Assembly: GCA_963782445.1 (NCBI GenBank)
Contig: CAWAJM010000001.1
Span: forward strand, 2,294,001-2,358,000
DNA from: ZC4RG20 sp963782445
GTDB taxonomy: Bacteria; Pseudomonadota; Gammaproteobacteria; Steroidobacterales; Rariloculaceae
Direction: 5' to 3'
DNA: 64,000 bases
Part shown: piece by piece, positions 58,400 through 64,000 of the stretch
Numbering within the stretch: position 1 is the first letter of the stretch
Layout of the letters: each line of letters starts with the position of its first letter
The notes under the pieces: model-generated
The model's database searches: none
What the model was told of the DNA's origin: nothing
What the model saw: only the letters and a program-made list of their open reading frames with translations
Translations under genes and position numbers: made by a program

Positions 58400-59851
58400 A
58401 TGACGGTCGCAAGGAAGGCCGTCCTTCTTTCGCTGCTCTGCCTGTGTTCGAGCGCTCACGGCGAGAGCTGGTCCGAGCTCTCCATGTTGCAGTTCTATCC
58501 GGCTGCCGTGCCGGACCAGGCCCCGAGCGCGGCGGCCGCCGCCCGGCCCACGGCCGGCGAAGGCTCGGCGAGCGGCGCGCAGCCGATGCGTGCCGGGCAC
58601 CCTCCGGAAGAGGCCTTGGCGGCGATCTCGCACAAGCTCGACGCAATTGCCGAGGAGCTGGCGACGAACGGCGACCGGTCGCCCGTGCTGCTCGAGGCCT
58701 ACACGTCCCTCGCGTCACTGTACGAAGCGATCGGGGCGAATGCGGCGGCTCGAGACGCGCTCGAACGCGCCGTGGCCGTCAGCCGAGTCCGAAACGGCAT
58801 CTACTCGCTTGCTCAGGCCGACCTCATCGAGCGCATGCTCGCCGACACGCCGGAACTCAAAGACGCCAACGAGGCGAATTCTCTCGAGGATCGCCTGCTC
58901 GAATTGGCCGGCCGCAACCCTGGCCGGCCCCGAACGGCCTGGCTGTTCGAGGCGCTGGGCGAGCACGAGCTCGGCAGGGTCCGCCGCCTCATCACGCAAG
59001 GCCTGCCGCCCGATACGCGGATTTCCTTCGGCACGACGCACATTCCTTCGCCCGACCGGGCGATCCAGGCGGCGCGCATCGACAGACTGCCCCCGAGCGT
59101 CGACGAGGTCGCCATCGCCTCGCTGCACAAGGCGAGACATTTCTACGAGCGGGCCATGCAAGCCGCGATCGAGATCGGCGGCTACAAGGCGCCCGATCTG
59201 CTCGCGTTCGAAGGCAAGATACTCCGCACCTACGATCTCGAAATCTCGAATCCGGCACTGGCTCCGCACCGCGGGCACGTCGGCGGCTCTTTCGGTCCGA
59301 GCCGCGGCTTGTGCGAGGTCGGCGAGACGGCGCACGAGATCCACGCCCAAAACGTCGCGAAGCTCGACCCGACAGCGGCCGCCGAGGGCGCGGCGCTCGT
59401 CGCCCTGGCCGACTGGAGGCTCCTGTGCGCGGAGAACGGCTTCGCGCTGGAGACGTACCGCAAGGCTTACGAGGCGCTGCGCGCCAGCGGCGCGCCCGAC
59501 AATGCGCTCGCGAAGCTGTTCTCACCCGCCGTCCCGGCTAGGCTGCCGGTCTTCTCGGCCGCCGAGGAAGCGCAGCCGGATGACGGCGGCCGCGGCTACA
59601 TCGACGTTGCGTTCGTCATTCGTCAGTTCGGCAATGCGAATCGGCTCCACGTGCTCGAGACATCGCCGGGCACCTCGAAAGCCGTGGAGGAGCGGCTCAA
59701 GACGTACATTCGTAGAAGCCGCTTCAGGCCTCCGCTCTCGGCGGGGCAGGCTCTGCGCTCGGCGCCGGTCAAGGTGCGCTATTACTATGACTATCCGTCC
59801 GACGAGGCCTCCGCACGGAAGCGCACCGATTCCGAGAACCTCGCGCAGTAG
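58400..59851 (+). CDS. Secreted helical-repeat protein with TonB-C-like end
   Basis: 483 residues with a signal peptide (MTVARKAVLLSLLCLCSSAHG). Residues about 70-350 are TPR-like helices (LEAYTSLASLYEAIGANAAA, RDALERAVAVSRVRNGIYSL, LHKARHFYERAMQAAIEIGG). The last ~80 residues read GYIDVAFVIRQFGNANRLHV, LETSPGTSKAVEERLKTYIR, RSRFRPPL, which is the pattern of TonB C-terminal / energy-transducer domains (strand, variable loop, 'SSPG', helix, 'RxxRFRP'). No membrane anchor or proline-rich spacer is present, so it is not a classical TonB. Function unknown. Confidence 0.72.
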   Translation: MTVARKAVLLSLLCLCSSAHGESWSELSMLQFYPAAVPDQAPSAAAAARPTAGEGSASGAQPMRAGHPPEEALAAISHKLDAIAEELATNGDRSPVLLEAYTSLASLYEAIGANAAARDALERAVAVSRVRNGIYSLAQADLIERMLADTPELKDANEANSLEDRLLELAGRNPGRPRTAWLFEALGEHELGRVRRLITQGLPPDTRISFGTTHIPSPDRAIQAARIDRLPPSVDEVAIASLHKARHFYERAMQAAIEIGGYKAPDLLAFEGKILRTYDLEISNPALAPHRGHVGGSFGPSRGLCEVGETAHEIHAQNVAKLDPTAAAEGAALVALADWRLLCAENGFALETYRKAYEALRASGAPDNALAKLFSPAVPARLPVFSAAEEAQPDDGGRGYIDVAFVIRQFGNANRLHVLETSPGTSKAVEERLKTYIRRSRFRPPLSAGQALRSAPVKVRYYYDYPSDEASARKRTDSENLAQ

Positions 59852-60146
59852 CCCGCCGCGGGGGCCCGGCTCTAATTCCTCGGTACGAGGGATCGTTCGT
59901 ACGGTTACGGGGATTACCTGCGTAGATCCGGCGGCCTTCGACTGAGCGCCCGCTGAACGGCCGCACGCGTGCGCGGCACCGCCGCGCGAGCCGCGTCGTG
60001 GCAGGCCTCGATTCCCGACGGCCCGCCCTTTGTCTTTTGGCGCGTTCCACTATGCCTGGCGAAAGCGATCTGTGGCATATCTGTGCTCCCCGCCGACGTA
60101 TCGGACGTTGCGGCCCGGAAGCGTGCGCACCAGCACAGACGACTCG

Positions 60147-62222
60147 ATGGCCGCCAAGAGCAAGGTTCCCCTCGCCACCACGCAGACGGTCCCGGCCGGC
60201 CGCCGGGCGGCACCCCGCGCCGCGACGCACGTCGTCGACGTAGCGGCGCGATACGGCCAGAACGACGCGCTGCGCCGCGATCACGAGATCAGCGAAGCGA
60301 TCATCAACTCAGCGCAGCACATCATTCTGGTTCTCGACAGCGAAGGCCGAATCGTTCGATTTAACCCGTACATGGAAGCGCTGACGGGCTGGACGCTCAG
60401 GGAAGTGGAAGGCCGCGATTGGTTCGAGACGTTTCTGCCGGCCCGCTATCGGGCGCGAATTCGGGACTTTTTCGGCCGGACTCTGGGCGCGGAGGGAACG
60501 CGCCGCAACGTGAATCCGATTCTCACGAAGTCGGGCGAGGAGCTCGAGATCGAGTGGGAGGAGGCGCGGCTGACTTCGGCGGGCGGCCAAGCCTTCGGGC
60601 TTTTGTGCACGGGGCGGGACGTGACGGCGCGAAGACGCATGGAACACCGGCTGCGGGAAAGCCAGGCACGGCTGCAGGCAGAGGCCGACGCCCTGTCTCG
60701 GCTCGATGACGCCACGGCGCGTCTGTGGCGGCAGCGGGACCTGCGGGCGGGGCTCGACGAGATCCTGAACGCGACCCTCGAGATGCTCGCCGCGGACTTC
60801 GGCAGCGTGCAGCTTCGGGAGGGGCCCGCCGGAGTGCCGGTCATCGCCGCGCGGAAGAAACCGCCGACGGTGTCGATCGAGCGGTGCCCGGCGCATCCCG
60901 CGTGGGCGGAAGCTCGCGCGACATGGACGGAAGCGTGCGCCGCTTGGGCCGAAGCGTCGCGCCCGGGGAAAAGGGCCGTCGTCGAGGATGTCGAGACCGA
61001 CGCCGCGTTCGCGCCCTACCGTTCAGTTGCCGCAAACGCCGGCTTCCGCGCCCTGCAAACGACGCCGCTCATCGGCTTCGACGGCGAGCCGCTCGGCAGG
61101 ATCTCGACGTTCTGGCGCCGGCCACGGGGGCTCCGCGAAGCGGAGCTGCAGCGACTCGATCTGTATGCCCTCCAGGCCGCGGGTTTCGTCGAGCAGTGCC
61201 GCGCCATCGAGACGCTGCGCGACAGCGAGGAACGCATCCGGGCGATTCTCGAGACCGCCGTCGATTCGATCGTGACGCTGGGCGCCGACGGCATCATCCA
61301 CGACGCCAATCCGGCGACCGAGAAGATGTTCGGCTACGTCCGCAGAGAACTCGTCGGGCAAAGCATCAGGCTGCTGCTGCCGCAGCGGTACCAAGGCGAG
61401 TACGACGATTACCTCGCACGCCTCGAGACCGGCCGAGTGCACGCGGGATTTCGTCGCGAGGAGCTCGGCCGGCGCAAGGACCGCTCGACCTTTCCGGTCG
61501 GGCTCACGATCAGCAGGGTCGAGAACTTGAATTTGTTCACGGCCATCCTGCGCGACATCTCCGATCTCCGAGAGCTGGAAAGACAGGTCCTCGAAATCGC
61601 GGCGCAGGAAGACCAGAAGATCGGCTACGAGCTGCACGACAACATTCAGCAGCAGCTCACGGGGCTCGGCCTGCTGACGCAGACCATGGCGGAATCGCTG
61701 CAAGGCTCGTCGTCGCCGCAGGTCGCGACCGCATTGCGCCTCGCTTCGGGCATCAAGGAAGCAGCCGCTCAGGTGCATCTGCTGGCGCGTGGCTTGATCC
61801 CCGTCGACGTCGACGCCGAAGGGCTGCGCGCGGCCTTGGCGGATCTCGCGACCCGAAGCGGCGAACTGTACGGCGTCAACTGCGGCTTTCGCTGCGCGGG
61901 CGCCGCGGACCTGGACGACAACTTCGCGGCGACGCATCTCCTGCGCATTGCGCAGGAGGCCGTCAACAATGCCGCCAAGCATGGCCACCCCCGCCGCATC
62001 GACATCTCCTTGATCGGGCGTGACGGTACGTTCGTCCTGAAAGTCGTCGACGACGGCACCGGGATCGGGAACGAAGAGCCGACGGCACTGGGCATGGGCA
62101 CACGGATCATGCACTACCGCGCGAGACTGATCGGCGGGACCCTCAAAATCGCGCCGGCTCAACGCGGAGGCACGTCCGTCACCTGCACGGTCTTTCGCAA
62201 GCAGGCCGCGCCGGCCGGCTGA
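60147..62222 (+). CDS. PAS/GAF sensor histidine kinase, NarL (HisKA_3) family
   Basis: 691 residues from the ATG at 60147; GTG or TTG starts upstream (60123, 60030) are possible. Domains in order: PAS (about 50-165, IINSAQHIILVLDSEGRIVR, GRDVTARRRMEHR), GAF (about 185-355), PAS (about 365-480, ILETAVDSIVTLGADGIIHD), then the dimerisation/phosphoacceptor segment with the His in KIGYELHDNIQQQLTGLGLL and the ATPase domain (LLRIAQEAVNNAAKHGHPRR, VVDDGTGIG, GMGTRIMHYRARLIGGTLKI). There is no membrane segment, so it senses in the cytoplasm. The partner should be a LuxR-type response regulator; none is encoded beside it. Confidence 0.88.
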   Translation: MAAKSKVPLATTQTVPAGRRAAPRAATHVVDVAARYGQNDALRRDHEISEAIINSAQHIILVLDSEGRIVRFNPYMEALTGWTLREVEGRDWFETFLPARYRARIRDFFGRTLGAEGTRRNVNPILTKSGEELEIEWEEARLTSAGGQAFGLLCTGRDVTARRRMEHRLRESQARLQAEADALSRLDDATARLWRQRDLRAGLDEILNATLEMLAADFGSVQLREGPAGVPVIAARKKPPTVSIERCPAHPAWAEARATWTEACAAWAEASRPGKRAVVEDVETDAAFAPYRSVAANAGFRALQTTPLIGFDGEPLGRISTFWRRPRGLREAELQRLDLYALQAAGFVEQCRAIETLRDSEERIRAILETAVDSIVTLGADGIIHDANPATEKMFGYVRRELVGQSIRLLLPQRYQGEYDDYLARLETGRVHAGFRREELGRRKDRSTFPVGLTISRVENLNLFTAILRDISDLRELERQVLEIAAQEDQKIGYELHDNIQQQLTGLGLLTQTMAESLQGSSSPQVATALRLASGIKEAAAQVHLLARGLIPVDVDAEGLRAALADLATRSGELYGVNCGFRCAGAADLDDNFAATHLLRIAQEAVNNAAKHGHPRRIDISLIGRDGTFVLKVVDDGTGIGNEEPTALGMGTRIMHYRARLIGGTLKIAPAQRGGTSVTCTVFRKQAAPAG

Positions 62223-62373
62223 GACCGGTTGCGCGCCCGCCGCGTGCGCACGGGGATAGGCCGCCGGGAAGCGCCCGGGCCAGGTAGGCTAGCATTGCCG
62301 CCATCGCGTCGAGAACGGCAAGCTCACGCTCGACTCCCAGGAGCCCGATTGTCCCGGAGGCTGCGTGGATTGA

Positions 62374-63327
62374 CTACCGGCGCACGACGGGACGGGGCCG
62401 CAAGGGGCGGCCCGGCGCGCACTCGAGCGCGGTCCGATCCCATTTGCCGAGCGCCGCCGCGGCGCGATACGTGCTCTCGAGAAAGCTCGTCAGCGTCGAT
62501 GCTGGCGAGTCGGCACGCCTTACGGCTTCGTAAGGCAGGATGAATTCGCCCAGGCCCGCGTCGAAAAACGCGGCATTCGGCGCGACTTGCGCGTCGCGGA
62601 ATCCCTCCGGCGCCGGGTAGGCATACGCATAAAAGGCCGGATAGTCGGCGCCGCCGCCGCCCGGCCAGAAACCCGCCGACGCGACCTCGTGGCTGTAGGC
62701 TTCGCGCGTCACGGCATCGGGCAGACCCGGGACCCCGCCCGGATGCATGGGTGCGTCGCGTCCCGAAAAGCGCGTCACGGCGAGGTCGAAGCTGCCCCAG
62801 AACAAGTGCACGGGACTGACCTTGCCTATATAGCCGGTTCGAAACGTTTCGAACACAGGCACGACCGAGACGAGCGCGTGGAAATACCGCGTCACGGCCT
62901 CCGCGTCGTACGGCCGCGGTTCCCCGTCCTCGGCGAACGGGATCGGATTCGGCAGTTCGTTGGGTCGGCCGTGGAAACTGGGCGTCCCGCCGAGCGAACG
63001 CAGGAGATCGATAAAGCGAGCGTGAAATTCCGCGACCGACATGGGCCCCAACGCGAACGCAGCCCGGCCTCCGCGCGTGCTTTCCCCGACCACCTCGTGG
63101 TCGAGCAGATCGAAGCGGATTTCGATTCCGCCGGGTTTGTCCGGAACCCGCGAGGTCGTCAGCCCGCGCGCGGTCACATAGTAGGCGGCATGCCAGGAGT
63201 GGTTGACCCAAGGCGCGTGCGCCAGTCGGTACTTGCCGACGATCTGCAGAAACAGGTGCAGCGCCTCGCAGGTTTCGCGCCAAGCCGGATACGGAATGTC
63301 CGGCCAGCCGTCCGAGACAGCGGCCAT
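62374..63327 (-). CDS. DUF5996 family protein
   Basis: 317 residues from the ATG at 63327 (MAAVSDGWPDIPYPAWRETC); the frame is open 75 bases further upstream with Arg-rich sequence that is probably not translated. Family motifs: LQIVGKYRLAHAPWVNHSWH, AAYYVTARGLTTSRVPDK, IEIRFDLLDHEV, and SPVHLFWGSFDLAVTRFSGR, followed by SHEVASAGFWPGGGG and YAYAYPAPEGF. No signal peptide, so it is cytoplasmic. Function is unknown. Conserved His and Trp residues (NHSWH, HLFWGSFDLA) suggest a binding or catalytic pocket. It converges with the histidine kinase gene. Confidence 0.83.
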   Translation of the reverse strand: MAAVSDGWPDIPYPAWRETCEALHLFLQIVGKYRLAHAPWVNHSWHAAYYVTARGLTTSRVPDKPGGIEIRFDLLDHEVVGESTRGGRAAFALGPMSVAEFHARFIDLLRSLGGTPSFHGRPNELPNPIPFAEDGEPRPYDAEAVTRYFHALVSVVPVFETFRTGYIGKVSPVHLFWGSFDLAVTRFSGRDAPMHPGGVPGLPDAVTREAYSHEVASAGFWPGGGGADYPAFYAYAYPAPEGFRDAQVAPNAAFFDAGLGEFILPYEAVRRADSPASTLTSFLESTYRAAAALGKWDRTALECAPGRPLRPRPVVRR

Positions 63328-63403
63328 CTCTACCTCACGCTCGCGACGCCGGGCAGCGTCCCGACGAATATCGTAGCGCGAATCGCGTAAGATCTGCGGC
63401 AAG

Positions 63404-64000
63404 ATGGCGAGCCGAGCCCATTCCGCATTGCTGCGAGGTATCGATCGCGGGCGCGATCATATCCGCGGCGGCACGGCACCCGAGCGTCCCGTTCACATCG
63501 TCTACTACGGCGACTTTCTTTGCCCGTATTGCCGGCGGCTACGCACGATCCTCAGGCGGCTGCGCGACGCCATCGGCGACCGCTTCACCTACGTATTCCG
63601 GCACTTCCCAAACGAACGCGCCCACCCCGGCGCCGAATTCGCGGCGCGCGCCGCGGAGGCGGCCGCGAACCAGGGGCGATTCTGGGAAATGTACGACCGG
63701 CTCTTCGACAAGGAACCCCCGGTCGACGAGAAGGACATTCGGATCATCGCGGGCGAAATCGGCCTCGACACGGAACGGTTCGATGTCGACCTCGACAGCG
63801 ACGCCGTTCGCCGCCGCGTCGAGGAGGATCTGGCCGAAGCGCGGCGCAACGGCATTACCGGCACGCCGACGCTGTTCATCGACGGCGCCCGCTACGACGG
63901 TGCCTGGGACTATTATTCGCTGCTGGACGCCCTCGAGCGGCCGATCGCCGAGCGCATCAACCGCTCGGCGCGCGCGTTCGCGAGCCTGCCCGCATCGGGC
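63404..64000 (+). CDS. DsbA-like domain, probable N-terminus of a DsbA-NhaA fusion (partial)
   Basis: 199 codons from the ATG at 63404 to the window edge, with no stop. Residues about 29-180 form a DsbA-type thioredoxin fold: HIVYYGDFLCPYCRRLRTIL with the CPYC active site, YVFRHFPNERAHPGAEFAAR, GRFWEMYDRLFDKEPPVDEK and the cis-proline loop GITGTPTLFIDGARYDGAWD. No signal peptide is visible. The last residues, RINRSARAFASLPASG, resemble the segment just before the first helix of NhaA Na+/H+ antiporters, and DsbA-NhaA fusions are known. Membrane segments would lie beyond the edge, so the fusion is inferred. Confidence 0.75.
   Translation, partial: MASRAHSALLRGIDRGRDHIRGGTAPERPVHIVYYGDFLCPYCRRLRTILRRLRDAIGDRFTYVFRHFPNERAHPGAEFAARAAEAAANQGRFWEMYDRLFDKEPPVDEKDIRIIAGEIGLDTERFDVDLDSDAVRRRVEEDLAEARRNGITGTPTLFIDGARYDGAWDYYSLLDALERPIAERINRSARAFASLPASG

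Noticed and set aside
1..64000. tRNA/rRNA genes, CRISPR arrays, prophage or transposase genes
   Set aside because: Looked for and not seen; the only mobile-element signs are the two non-coding palindromic elements.

Overview
The window is GC-rich, densely packed chromosomal DNA from a Gram-negative bacterium. TonB-dependent outer-membrane receptors, an MsbA-type lipid A flippase, an LpxL-type acyltransferase and many signal-peptide proteins show the outer membrane. The mix of secreted DUF6152 and 'PDLSGIW'-type proteins, DUF1552/DUF1592 proteins and quinoproteins resembles what I associate with Steroidobacter-like Gammaproteobacteria that degrade complex organics. That placement is inference; there is no rRNA gene here. 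No tRNA, CRISPR array or transposase gene was seen.

Layout: 1-5.3 kb is a minus-strand secretome block (two PDLSG-type proteins, a DUF6152 protein, a very large TonB receptor). 6.0-10.2 kb holds a GntR regulator, a prolyl-hydroxylase-like oxygenase, an SDR without the usual catalytic tyrosine, and a second DUF6152/PDLSG pair. 10.8-16.7 kb is a plus-strand run: quinone oxidoreductase, acyltransferase, amino-acid permease, Tat-exported GH3 glycosidase and a small DUF4168-like protein. 16.8-18.7 kb carries a third DUF6152/PDLSG pair and runs with a 13-nt gap into an N-type ATPase operon (atpD-C-Q-B-E-F-A-G, 18.7-25.0 kb). This operon has a b-delta fusion, no atpR, a degenerate alpha-subunit P-loop and a perfect inverted-repeat element between atpC and atpQ.

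25.1-29.6 kb is a three-gene membrane GTPase cassette (DUF2868, DUF3482 GTPase, dynamin-like GTPase). 29.7-32.2 kb has a DUF6491 protein and a PQQ alcohol-dehydrogenase-type quinoprotein, followed by a second palindromic element. 32.5-38.8 kb is envelope work: an LpxL-like acyltransferase and an MsbA-like transporter, divergent from marR-emrA-emrB with a palindromic operator between them. 38.8-43.9 kb has a cytochrome c'-like protein, a two-domain M16 peptidase and a soluble PQQ sugar dehydrogenase.

43.9-46.8 kb is a compact minus-strand operon: Met/His-rich secreted protein, cupredoxin, ECF sigma factor, zf-HC2 anti-sigma, second ECF sigma factor. 47.1-50.1 kb has a SnoaL-like protein facing a second TonB receptor that has a TetR-type operator upstream. 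50.4-55.8 kb is a translationally coupled operon of ankyrin protein, cytochrome-c/DUF1592-family protein and DUF1552 protein. 56.0-57.5 kb encodes a split NosR-like electron-transfer pair (exported FMN protein plus membrane Fe-S protein). The right end has secreted proteins of unknown role, a NarL-type PAS/GAF histidine kinase, a DUF5996 protein and the start of a probable DsbA-NhaA fusion cut by the window edge.

Taken together the region looks built for outer-membrane uptake and periplasmic oxidation (TonB receptors, PQQ enzymes, cytochromes, cupredoxin, flavin/Fe-S electron transfer), with an accessory ion-pumping ATPase and envelope-stress regulation.
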